The notes under the pieces were generated by a model. That model was not told the DNA's origin. It was given only the letters and a program-made list of their open reading frames with translations, and did not search any database. This document shows, in pieces, positions 1 through 6,189 of a DNA stretch of 10,081 bases. Source of the DNA: an uncultured Porphyromonadaceae bacterium (lineage in GTDB: Bacteria; Bacteroidota; Bacteroidia; Bacteroidales; Muribaculaceae); assembly GCA_902462525.1 (NCBI GenBank), contig CABQCA010000082.1:1-10081 (forward strand). The letters run 5' to 3'. A program made the position numbers and the translations under genes. Every line of letters starts with the position of its first letter. Position 1 is the first letter of the stretch.

Positions 1-88
1 ATGGAATCGGCCCTATTTTTTTCTATTGCTTCCTAAAGTTTAGCGGACAGTAATAAATAAATTTCAAATAATAAGGATATCCGGTTCC

Positions 89-139
89 GAAAAAGGCAAA
101 AAGAACAGCGTTCCGTCGGCGGTCGCCGATGAAACGCTG
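89..139 (-). terminator. Intrinsic terminator of the phosphodiesterase gene
   Basis: Read on the minus strand, a near-perfect hairpin follows the phosphodiesterase stop codon by about 30 bp. Its outer stem is CAGCGTT/AACGCTG, followed by a wobble and a single A/C mismatch, then an inner stem TCGGC/GCCGA around a 4-base loop (106-139). It is followed by a T-rich run (TTCTTTTTGCCTTTTT) at 105-90. This is a classic rho-independent terminator. The other side of the hairpin is not T-rich, so it appears to work in one direction only. The remaining DNA out to position 1 (about 88 bases) shows no recognisable gene. Confidence 0.85.
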
Positions 140-169
140 CGCATGTATTGATGTTTTGACTGTATGTGT

Positions 170-943
170 TTATTTGGCCGGCTGGGACTTGAGGAGTTCC
201 ATAAGCTGTTCGGGGGCATTGGTGGTGATGTAGTCGACACCCTGGTCGATGCACCACTGCATGTCGGAAGGATCGTTTACGGTCCACACGTTCACTTCCA
301 TACCCAGATCGTGGGCCATTTTCACCCACTCGGGGTGTTTCTTCATCACTTTCAGGGAGTAGTCGATGCCGGCACCGTTCATTTCTTTGATCTGCCAGGG
401 GATATAGTCGCCGCTGAGATAGTAGACAGCGGTACCTTTGGGAGCGTATTTGATGATGTCCTGGAAGCCGTACTTCGAGAAAGTTATGTAGTCGGTGCGG
501 TCCTCGAGGCCGTATTCCTTCACCATCTTCACGATTTCCTTGATGGCTTTGCGCTCATGCTTGCGGCTGTCGTGTGTTTTAAGTTCGAGCACAATGCGTG
601 AGGGCTGTTTTTTTGCCTGTTCGAGGTAGCTTTTGAGAGTGGGCACGTTTTCGCCGTTGGCAAGTTTCTCGGCAAGAACTTTCTTAGCCGGAGAACTTTC
701 GATATGGACGCCGTTGATGTCGGCATCGTGGTTCACGACGAGAACACCGTCGGAAGTCATCCATACATCGAATTCAGAAGCGTAGCAGCCGACGGAGTCA
801 GCTTTCACGAGCGAACGGATCGAGTTCTGGGCCGAACCCGGGGTATCCCAGTAGCCTCGGTGAGCTATAACTTTTGGGAGAGCGGCCGATGCACTGAGAA
901 CAGAAGCGGCGGCAAGTACAGAAATGAAAAGACGTGCTTTCAT
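170..943 (-). CDS. Secreted glycerophosphodiester phosphodiesterase (GDPD family)
   Basis: This 257-residue protein has an N-terminal signal peptide (MK, a hydrophobic stretch from about residue 5, likely cleavage near residues 20-21), so the enzyme should act in the periplasm or outside the cell. The mature part starts almost at once with the GDPD signature: H28-R29-G, the metal-binding pair E57-x-D59 and the second catalytic histidine H72. A further acidic ligand (E120) and a lysine (K122) follow in the LELK strand, and near the C-terminus are the VWTVND and DYITTN strands typical of the TIM-barrel fold. The family hydrolyses glycerophosphodiesters, such as deacylated phospholipids, to G3P and an alcohol. 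Its length is normal for the small bacterial UgpQ-like group. The neighbouring glpR, glpABC and glpT genes fit a role in supplying G3P. It lies downstream of glpR on the same strand with no clear terminator between them, and it also has its own promoter. The alcohol specificity cannot be read from the sequence. Confidence 0.93.
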   Translation of the reverse strand: MKARLFISVLAAASVLSASAALPKVIAHRGYWDTPGSAQNSIRSLVKADSVGCYASEFDVWMTSDGVLVVNHDADINGVHIESSPAKKVLAEKLANGENVPTLKSYLEQAKKQPSRIVLELKTHDSRKHERKAIKEIVKMVKEYGLEDRTDYITFSKYGFQDIIKYAPKGTAVYYLSGDYIPWQIKEMNGAGIDYSLKVMKKHPEWVKMAHDLGMEVNVWTVNDPSDMQWCIDQGVDYITTNAPEQLMELLKSQPAK

Positions 944-1222
944 GTCGGATTATATTTAAGATTTCATTAATATCATAATTGTGGAGAGTTACACAGCATC
1001 AGCTACCGGTCCGACGAAAGGAACGGTAGTCAGATCATAGTCGGATTCCCGAGAGATTATATTGCTAAAACTCAGTGGCTCCGTTGAGATGCCGGAGCCT
1101 GTCGAAGCGGTGTCCGTTTTCGTTGTATAGAATAATTTAATTGTGTTCGGATGAAATGATGATGAAGGTTTGGAAAAAGATTCGGAGTATCGAATCGAAA
1201 CATGAGAACTTTCTTTGCGCAA
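944..1222 (-). other. Long 5' leader of the phosphodiesterase gene, no convincing ORF
   Basis: This 279-base stretch separates the phosphodiesterase start codon from the promoter at 1223-1253. No credible protein is encoded: the one open frame across it begins with TTG inside the promoter -33 box and has no recognisable domain. On the minus strand it contains a perfect 7-bp GC-rich hairpin (1077-1099), and a complementary CCGAC/GTCGG pair can be found further downstream (roughly 1011-1048). It could be a structured untranslated leader, or the source of a small RNA. I do not recognise a known riboswitch in it. Confidence 0.45.
1077..1099 (-). repeat. Perfect 7-bp GC-rich inverted repeat in the leader
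   Basis: GGCTCCG and CGGAGCC flank a 9-base loop, so the RNA can form a stable hairpin midway through the phosphodiesterase leader. No T-run follows on the minus strand (the next bases are ACTGAGTTTTAG), so it is not a convincing terminator. One arm runs into the sequence GGAGCCTGTCGAAG on the plus strand (1094-1107), which resembles short GAGCCTGTCGAAG repeats seen scattered in intergenic DNA of some bacteria. Confidence 0.5.
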
Positions 1223-1253
1223 CAAAAGTATAAATAATAGTTGAGACTGCAAA
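1223..1253 (-). promoter_or_regulatory. Bacteroidota-type promoter for the phosphodiesterase gene
   Basis: On the minus strand the -33 box TTTG (1253-1250) and the -7 box TACTTTTG (1230-1223) are separated by 19 bp, matching the Bacteroidota primary sigma consensus TTTG-N19 to 21-TAnnTTTG. Transcription would begin near 1216, which gives a leader of about 270 bases before the start codon at 943. The promoter lies just after the glpR stop codon, so the phosphodiesterase may be expressed both with glpR and independently. Confidence 0.75.
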
Positions 1254-1282
1254 ATTTTCAGGACGGAATATGAGAATGCGGA

Positions 1283-2068
1283 CTACTGTTTAGCTGTCAT
1301 GCTTACTATTTTGACGTCGATTCCGTTCTCTTCGAGCAGGCGGGCTACTCGGTCGGGAATGTTGCTGTCAGTGATAATCATGTCTATATCAGTGATATTG
1401 GCTATTTTGCTGAAGCCGCTTCGCCGGAATTTTGAGGAGTCGGCCAAAACTATGGTCTTCTGGGCCGAGTGCATCATCATTTTATTGAGATTGGCCTCGC
1501 GCATATCAGTTGTAGTGATGCCGAAGTCGAGGTCTATGCCGTCGACACCGAGGAAAAGCTTGCTGCACGACATGTCGCGCAGAGGATGTTCGGCAACGCT
1601 GCCTACAACCGACAGGGAGCTCGAGCGCAGATTGCCTCCGAGCTGGATAAGGTCGATGGCCTCGTTTACACCGAGTACTTCCGACACCTGAAGAGATGCC
1701 GATACCACGGTGAGCCGGTGGTTAGGCACAATAGCGCGGGCAAAAGCGAGGACCGTTGTGCCCGAGGCTATTATAATGCTGTCATTGCGGTCGATAAGAG
1801 TGGCGGCGTAACGGCCGATAGCTTCTTTTTCGTCGCGGGCAAGGAGTTCTTTCTCATTGACGGAGCGGTTGTTTATGTAAGGATTGATGAGAATCGCACG
1901 CCCGTGGCTGCGATAGAGTTTGCCGCCTTTTTCGAGCTCGGTGAGGTCTTTCCGTATTGTCACAGTCGATACATCGACGAGAGCGGCAAGGTCGGAAACC
2001 TGCATTGCTTCGTGGCGTAACAATGAATCGAGAATCAGTTTGTGGCGATCTTCTTTTGTGATGGTCAT
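1283..2068 (-). CDS. glpR: DeoR-family transcriptional repressor, GlpR-like
   Basis: This is a 261-residue DeoR-family regulator. The N-terminal winged helix-turn-helix (about residues 7-58) includes the family signature: VSDLAALVDVSTVTIRKDL, then LE..GKL.RSHGRA. The C-terminal DeoRC sugar-phosphate sensor domain (about 75-255) shows SGTTV (102-106), LGGNLR (143-148), GVDGID (174-179) and DSSKF (210-214), loops that in this family bind a phosphorylated ligand. In GlpR proteins the ligand is G3P, which releases repression. The ATG at 2068 was chosen over an in-frame TTG nine codons upstream (2095), because that TTG lies inside the -7 box of the glpR promoter and because family members begin close to the helix-turn-helix. 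The specific GlpR assignment rests on the divergent esterase and the adjacent glpABC/glpT operon; sequence alone supports DeoR family membership. No terminator is visible after its stop codon, so readthrough into the phosphodiesterase gene is likely. Confidence 0.9.
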   Translation of the reverse strand: MTITKEDRHKLILDSLLRHEAMQVSDLAALVDVSTVTIRKDLTELEKGGKLYRSHGRAILINPYINNRSVNEKELLARDEKEAIGRYAATLIDRNDSIIIASGTTVLAFARAIVPNHRLTVVSASLQVSEVLGVNEAIDLIQLGGNLRSSSLSVVGSVAEHPLRDMSCSKLFLGVDGIDLDFGITTTDMREANLNKMMMHSAQKTIVLADSSKFRRSGFSKIANITDIDMIITDSNIPDRVARLLEENGIDVKIVSMTAKQ

Positions 2069-2092
2069 GGAAACAGGAGATTGGTTTCGCTG

Positions 2093-2123
2093 CAAAATTA
2101 ATAAAAAAGAAATTTTTTTGAAA
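2093..2123 (-). promoter_or_regulatory. Promoter of glpR
   Basis: On the minus strand the -7 box TAATTTTG (2100-2093) matches TAnnTTTG exactly. Nineteen bases upstream is TTTC (2123-2120), one mismatch from the TTTG -33 box. Transcription would start near 2086, giving a short leader of about 18 bases before the ATG. The -33 box is covered by the first GAAATATTT repeat, so a protein bound there would block glpR itself, as expected for autoregulation. Confidence 0.65.
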
Positions 2124-2158
2124 TATTTTAGTGAAAATATCGAAAGAAATATTTGGAG
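2120..2158. repeat. Three 13-bp-spaced direct repeats, candidate GlpR operator
   Basis: Three consecutive 13-bp units begin at 2120 (GAAATATTTTAGT), 2133 (GAAAATATCGAAA) and 2146 (GAAATATTTGGAG). The core AAATATTT is itself palindromic. The array exactly fills the gap between the two divergent -33 boxes, covering that of glpR (2120-2123) and that of the esterase gene (2152-2155). A 12-base copy, GAAATATTTGGA, occurs again at 3117-3128 on the -33 box of the glpA promoter. The repeat and its placement are seen directly; binding by GlpR is inferred. Confidence 0.5.
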
Positions 2159-2183
2159 GGTTCGTTTTAAAAGTCTACTTTTG
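2152..2183 (+). promoter_or_regulatory. Promoter of the esterase gene
   Basis: TTTG (2152-2155), 20 bp, then TACTTTTG (2176-2183) matches the Bacteroidota promoter consensus at both boxes. Transcription would begin near 2190, about 20 bases before the ATG at 2211, leaving almost no room for leader control. The -33 box lies inside the third direct repeat. Confidence 0.8.
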
Positions 2184-2210
2184 TTAAATAAACCAATCCT
2201 TGCTTATGCT

Positions 2211-3071
2211 ATGAAACGACTAATATTATTAATGTGTATTGCTTTTTCGGCATTTTCTGCCTTAGCACAGGATGCACCTGCTGAAAAACAGAGTTTTGAG
2301 CACGGGGGCAAAGAACGTACCTACAACATGTATCTTCCTGAAAATATGAGGGAGAAAGCGCCGCTTGTGGTCTATGTGCACGGTTATGGATCGAAAAAGC
2401 GCTGGCTCCCCGACCTTAATGCGGCGGCCGACCGTCATGGTTTCGCGGTCTGCTACCCCGACGGCTTGCCCGATTCACGCGGTAAGGACGGCTGGAAAGT
2501 GGGATATCCCCCTCAGGAATCGATGGTTATCGATGAGGCTGACTATTTCCGGCATCTTCTCGATGAGGTTTGCAGCCGCTACGGGCTGAGCCGCGAGAAT
2601 GTCTTCTGTGCCGGTATGTCGAATGGCGGCGATCTCTGCTATCAGTTTGCCTATACCGATCCGACCATTTTTAAAGCCTATGCTTCGGTCGCCGGTCTGA
2701 CCTTTGAGTGCACCTACATTCCGTTCAAGCTGACGGAACCGGTGCCGTTTATGGAAATTCACGGCACTGCCGACAAGACATCGATGTGGGGCGGTGATCA
2801 TGAAAACAAGGGCGGCTGGGGTGCGTATATCCCTGTGCCGCTTGCTGTTGCAGCTATCGCGTCCAACAACCGCTGCACTGTGTCGCAGACCGATACCGTG
2901 CCATCTCTGCCCGAGTCGGGCCGCACCGTGCTGCGCACTGTCTACTCCGGTTCGCCATCGGGAGCCGACGTGGTGCTCTATCGTATTGAAGGCGGCAAAC
3001 ATTCCTGGGCCGCGAAAGATATCGAAACTTCGGAAATTATCTGGAATTTCTTCGAACCATTCGTCCGGTAA
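2211..3071 (+). CDS. Secreted alpha/beta-hydrolase esterase, PHB depolymerase/feruloyl esterase-like
   Basis: This 286-residue protein begins with a clear signal peptide (residues 1 to about 20, ending ALA-QD), so it is exported. The ATG at 2211 is chosen because it gives this signal peptide and lies just after the promoter; the open frame extends further upstream, but only through the promoter and the antisense of glpR. The alpha/beta-hydrolase fold is shown by the oxyanion loop HGYG (about residue 55), the nucleophile elbow G-M-S137-N-G-G, D188 in HGTAD and H264 in GGKHSW. The spacing and the HG.AD and GG.H.W motifs match the LpqC/PHB-depolymerase-like esterase family (related to acetyl-xylan and feruloyl esterases). 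The substrate cannot be read from the sequence. It is unusual next to glp genes; since its promoter shares the operator-like repeat with the glp operon, it may remove acyl groups from a glycerol-containing substrate. An unrelated role in plant ester hydrolysis remains possible. Confidence 0.85.
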   Translation: MKRLILLMCIAFSAFSALAQDAPAEKQSFEHGGKERTYNMYLPENMREKAPLVVYVHGYGSKKRWLPDLNAAADRHGFAVCYPDGLPDSRGKDGWKVGYPPQESMVIDEADYFRHLLDEVCSRYGLSRENVFCAGMSNGGDLCYQFAYTDPTIFKAYASVAGLTFECTYIPFKLTEPVPFMEIHGTADKTSMWGGDHENKGGWGAYIPVPLAVAAIASNNRCTVSQTDTVPSLPESGRTVLRTVYSGSPSGADVVLYRIEGGKHSWAAKDIETSEIIWNFFEPFVR

Positions 3072-3078
3072 TTTTGTT

Positions 3079-3114
3079 AAAAGCCTAATTTTTCAATGAG
3101 TATGGCTTTTTTTT
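3079..3114 (+). terminator. Intrinsic terminator after the esterase gene
   Basis: AAAAGCC (3079-3085) pairs with GGCTTTT (3104-3110) across an 18-base loop and runs straight into a tract of eight T residues (3107-3114). It lies 8 bases after the esterase stop codon and ends just before the glpA promoter, so the esterase and glp operon appear to be separate transcripts. The stem is modest, so some readthrough is possible. Confidence 0.7.
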
Positions 3115-3116
3115 AC

Positions 3117-3128
3117 GAAATATTTGGA
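3117..3128 (+). promoter_or_regulatory. Operator-like motif on the glpA promoter
   Basis: GAAATATTTGGA here is identical over 12 bases to positions 2146-2157 in front of the esterase gene, and in both places it covers the TTTG of the -33 box at the same offset. It is a second candidate GlpR site. A looser copy (GAAAATTA) begins at 3132. Part of the match is forced by the shared promoter box, so only the remaining eight bases are independent support. Confidence 0.4.
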
Positions 3129-3154
3129 AAAGAAAATTAAATATTGTACTTTTG
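3123..3154 (+). promoter_or_regulatory. Promoter of the glpABC-GH97-glpT operon
   Basis: TTTG (3123-3126), a 20-bp spacer and TACTTTTG (3147-3154) form a full-consensus Bacteroidota promoter with the same boxes and spacing as the esterase promoter. Transcription would begin near 3161, leaving a leader of about 85 bases before glpA. The only structure seen in that leader is a short GAAAG/CTTTC hairpin with loop AGGA (3203-3216). Confidence 0.8.
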
Positions 3155-3245
3155 TTGCGAAATAGCGGAGTTATCAAATCGAAAGCGATGCGATAGTCGG
3201 TCGAAAGAGGACTTTCTTGCCTAAACCTTATATAGACCTTTCGTT

Positions 3246-4898
3246 ATGACAAACAGCACACAAGCCCCCAAGCATTACGACGTCGTGATTATCGGCGCCG
3301 GTGCGACCGGTGCTGGAACAGCTCGCGACTGCGCCATGCGCGGTCTTAAAGTGTTGCTGGTAGAACGCCTCGACTTTACGGCAGGCGCTACCGGCCGCAA
3401 TCACGGCCTGCTTCACAGCGGCGCCCGCTATGCAGTGACCGACGGAGAATCGGCCACCGAATGTATACGCGAGAATATGACACTCCGTCGTATAGCGGCG
3501 CACTGCGTGGAAGAAACCGGCGGCCTTTTCGTCACCCTTCCCGAGGATTCTCTCGACTACCAGAAAACTTTTGTTGAATCGTGCCGACGCGCCGGCATTG
3601 ATGCGGAGGTTATCGACCCGGCTGAAGCCCTGCGCATGGAACCGTCTGTAAATCCTGATATTATCGGTGCGGTGAAGGTCCCCGACGGTGCTGTCGATCC
3701 CTTCCGCCTGACCACAGCAAATGCAATTGCGGCGCGCCAGAACGGAGCTGACATTCTCACATATCATGAAGTTGTCGATTTTATCCGCTCCGGAAACCGA
3801 ATTTGCGGCGTTGTGCTGCGCGACCACCACACTGGAGAGCTGACACGTGTTGAAAGCGACATCGTTGTTAACGCAGCCGGAATCTGGGGACAGCGTATTG
3901 TCGAGATGGCCGGCGCCAAAATCAATATGTTTCCGGCCAAAGGTGCGCTTCTGATATTCGGGCACCGTGTCAACAACGTGGTAATCAACCGCTGCCGCAA
4001 GCCGGCCGATGCCGATATCCTTGTGCCGGGCGATACCATCTCGCTCATAGGCACCACTTCGAGCCGGATACCCTACAACGAAATCGACAATATGACCGTT
4101 ACGGCCGAGGAGGTTGACGTGCTTCTTCGCGAGGGAATAAAGATTGCCCCGGCACTGGCTTATACACGTATTCTGCGGGCCTATGCGGGTGTGCGGCCGC
4201 TCATAGCGTCGGACGATGACCCGTCGGGCCGAAGCATCAGCCGCGGTATAGTGTGTCTGGACCATGCACAGCGCGACGGTATCGAAGGCTTCGTCACCAT
4301 TTCGGGCGGTAAGCTGATGACTTACCGGCTGATGGCTGAATGGGCCACCGACATGGTGTGCAAGAAGCTCGGAGTCGAAGGCCGTCCATGCCGCACTGCA
4401 GAAGTGTCGCTTCCTGGCACCGAAGCCAAAGACTCGGAAGGCGGACACAGCCGTAAGCGTCATATAATCGACATGAGCACCGACCAGAAAGCCGCCGAGG
4501 GTCGTCACGGTACACTTTCGTCGGAAATTGAGACCGGCATCGATGCCGATGCTCTTGTCTGCGAATGCGAACAGGTGTCGGTAGGCGAGGTGAACTTCGC
4601 CATCGATCAGCTTCATGTCAACAATCTCATAAACCTGCGCCGCCGCACCCGCATGGGCATGGGCACATGTCAGGGCGGACTTTGCGCCTGCCGTGCCGCC
4701 GCTATTATCGGCGACCGTCTGAATTGCCGGCAGAACGCTCTCTATGACCTTGCCTCGTTTGTCAACGAGCGCTGGAAGGGAATGAAACCCGTGGCCTGGG
4801 GCCAGACTCTTGTCGAAGCTCAGTTCACATCGTGGCTTTACGAGGGAATGTGCGGACTCGACCGCTATCAGAACAACGAACAAGGTAAACAACAATGA
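3246..4898 (+). CDS. glpA: Anaerobic glycerol-3-phosphate dehydrogenase subunit A
   Basis: This 550-residue protein matches the expected length of GlpA (about 540). It is the catalytic FAD subunit that oxidises sn-glycerol-3-phosphate to dihydroxyacetone phosphate on the cytoplasmic face of the membrane. Visible features in order: the dinucleotide-binding motif G17-A-G19-A-T-G22 with E40 closing the Rossmann strand; the DAO-family segment TGRNHGLLHSGARY (49-62); the VNAAGIWG strand of the FAD domain; and GGKLMTYR, typical of G3P dehydrogenases. A C-terminal BFD-like [2Fe-2S] domain carries C439-x-C441 and C475-x4-C480, which is what separates GlpA from the aerobic enzyme GlpD. It is the first gene of the operon, about 85 bases after the promoter, and its stop codon overlaps the glpB start (ATGA), implying translational coupling. 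No key residue appears to be missing. The identification is secure. Confidence 0.97.
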   Translation: MTNSTQAPKHYDVVIIGAGATGAGTARDCAMRGLKVLLVERLDFTAGATGRNHGLLHSGARYAVTDGESATECIRENMTLRRIAAHCVEETGGLFVTLPEDSLDYQKTFVESCRRAGIDAEVIDPAEALRMEPSVNPDIIGAVKVPDGAVDPFRLTTANAIAARQNGADILTYHEVVDFIRSGNRICGVVLRDHHTGELTRVESDIVVNAAGIWGQRIVEMAGAKINMFPAKGALLIFGHRVNNVVINRCRKPADADILVPGDTISLIGTTSSRIPYNEIDNMTVTAEEVDVLLREGIKIAPALAYTRILRAYAGVRPLIASDDDPSGRSISRGIVCLDHAQRDGIEGFVTISGGKLMTYRLMAEWATDMVCKKLGVEGRPCRTAEVSLPGTEAKDSEGGHSRKRHIIDMSTDQKAAEGRHGTLSSEIETGIDADALVCECEQVSVGEVNFAIDQLHVNNLINLRRRTRMGMGTCQGGLCACRAAAIIGDRLNCRQNALYDLASFVNERWKGMKPVAWGQTLVEAQFTSWLYEGMCGLDRYQNNEQGKQQ

Positions 4899-6139
4899 AT
4901 TACGATACAATAATAATAGGCGGCGGCCTTGCCGGACTCATTGCCGGCATAATCCTCCAGGAACGCGGACAGCGCACCGCTATCATCAGCACCGGCCAGG
5001 GAGCTTTGCATTTCAGTTCGGGCTCGATGGCTCTGCTGTCGCGCGACAGCGAGGGCAACGTTATCGACAAACCTCTCGAGCACCTCGCCGGCCTTCCGGC
5101 CGAACACCCATACACCAAAGTCGGAGCCGCGAAAGTGGCACGCTATGCCCGCGAGGCAAAAACTCTGCTCGAACGCGCCGGCATCGCTGTCACCGGCAGT
5201 GAGGCTGCCAACCATTTCTATCTCACACCCATAGGGCTTTTCAAGCCCACATGGCTGTCGACCACCGACAGCGCCACGTCGCCTACCTCCGACAGCCCGC
5301 GCTGGGGTCATACTGCTGTTGTCGGTCTGAAAGGCTTCCTCGACTTCTATCCCGGCTTTATCGCCGACAATCTTGGTCGGGCAGGAATCAAATGTGATGT
5401 CGCCTGGCTCACAACCCCCGAACTTGAGCATCTCCGCAAGAACACCACCGAGATGAGGGCTCCGGGCATTGCACGTATTATGCACGGCGAGGCTCTCGAA
5501 CGCTTCGCAAAGGCCATAGTGGCCGCTGCTCCGACGGCTGAGACGGTAATCATACCTGCTGTTGTAGGCCTTGACGGCAATGCCGACATCAACGAACTGC
5601 GTCGTATTACCGGCAAAAAAGTGATATGCCTTTCGACACACCCTATTTCGGTGCAGGGCGTGCGCATGCAGCTGGCACTGAGACGTTACTATGAGAAAAA
5701 AGGTGGCACATATCTGTTGGGCGACAATGTAACCGCCGGATATATGGAAGGCAACCGCCTTACAGCCATAGATACTGCTAACCTCGGACACGGCAGTCTC
5801 AGAGCCCGCAACTTTATTCTTGCCACCGGCAGCTTTTTCAGTCAGGGTCTCGTCGCCGAGCCCGACCGTGTACGCGAACCGGTGTTCGATGTTGACGTTG
5901 TCACTGAAGGCACTCGCGACGACTGGTTCAAGGACAATCTTTTCGATGCACAGCCTTTTGTCGAGTTCGGCGTAAGGACCGACGGCGAGTTCCGCCTCAG
6001 CCGCCACGGCAAGACTGTAGAAAATCTCTATGGTATAGGTTCTATTCTGGGCGGATGCAATTCGCTTAAAGAAGGTTCGGGCGCCGGCGTGGCTATCGTT
6101 ACGGCCATGGAAGTAGCCGAACGCCTTGCCGACCTCTAA
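4895..6139 (+). CDS. glpB: Anaerobic glycerol-3-phosphate dehydrogenase subunit B
   Basis: This 414-residue protein is close to the E. coli GlpB length (about 419). It starts with a flavin-binding Rossmann motif, IIGGGLAGLIAG (residues 7-18), followed by the GlpB-specific stretch GALHFSSGSMALLS. Near the C-terminus a second flavin motif reads LYGIGSILGGCN, then EGSGAGVAIVTAMEVAE. In the known complex GlpB is a flavin (FMN) subunit that passes electrons from GlpA towards GlpC. The start overlaps the glpA stop by 4 bases (ATGA), with a weak AAGG about 9 bases upstream inside glpA. Equimolar production with GlpA through coupled translation is likely. Nothing in it looks degraded. Confidence 0.95.
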   Translation: MNYDTIIIGGGLAGLIAGIILQERGQRTAIISTGQGALHFSSGSMALLSRDSEGNVIDKPLEHLAGLPAEHPYTKVGAAKVARYAREAKTLLERAGIAVTGSEAANHFYLTPIGLFKPTWLSTTDSATSPTSDSPRWGHTAVVGLKGFLDFYPGFIADNLGRAGIKCDVAWLTTPELEHLRKNTTEMRAPGIARIMHGEALERFAKAIVAAAPTAETVIIPAVVGLDGNADINELRRITGKKVICLSTHPISVQGVRMQLALRRYYEKKGGTYLLGDNVTAGYMEGNRLTAIDTANLGHGSLRARNFILATGSFFSQGLVAEPDRVREPVFDVDVVTEGTRDDWFKDNLFDAQPFVEFGVRTDGEFRLSRHGKTVENLYGIGSILGGCNSLKEGSGAGVAIVTAMEVAERLADL

Positions 6140-6150
6140 ACACTAAACCG

Positions 6151-6170
6151 GGCATCCGCGTGCGGACGCC
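6151..6170 (+). repeat. Intercistronic hairpin between glpB and glpC
   Basis: The 50-bp gap between glpB and glpC holds GGC-A-TCCG, loop CGTG, CGGA-C-GCC, a GC-rich hairpin with one A/C mismatch. It is not followed by a T-run, so it should not terminate transcription. The glpC ribosome-binding-site-like AAGGA (6176-6180) begins six bases later. It could stabilise the upstream message or mark a processing point; this is inference. Confidence 0.5.
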
Positions 6171-6189
6171 GAAATAAGGACCTTTTGCA

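Noticed and set aside
1..36. A 12-codon frame from ATG to TAA at the left edge
   Set aside because: It is too short to judge, has no visible ribosome-binding site, and could be chance. The first 88 bases hold no feature I can support.
989..1252. An 87-codon minus-strand frame between glpR and the phosphodiesterase gene
   Set aside because: It starts with TTG inside the -33 box of the promoter, so the transcript would not include its start. Its translation is low-complexity in the middle and resembles no known family.
1469..2020. A 183-codon plus-strand frame (and a shorter one at 1299-1691) opposite glpR
   Set aside because: Both are antisense to a clearly conserved DeoR-family gene and show no domain, signal peptide or promoter of their own.
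1920..2210. N-terminal extension of the esterase frame by 97 codons
   Set aside because: The extension runs through the antisense of glpR and both divergent promoters. The ATG at 2211 gives a clean signal peptide directly downstream of a consensus promoter.
3161..3245. Possible riboswitch in the glpA leader
   Set aside because: Only a 5-bp hairpin (GAAAG/CTTTC, 3203-3216) is visible in about 85 bases. There is no terminator-like alternative structure and no known riboswitch core.
3228..4910. A 560-codon open frame on the minus strand covering the whole of glpA
   Set aside because: It is exactly antisense to a highly conserved gene, has no recognisable domain, and is expected from the codon bias of glpA. 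Similar long antisense frames at 4868-6007 and 8691-9581 are rejected for the same reason.
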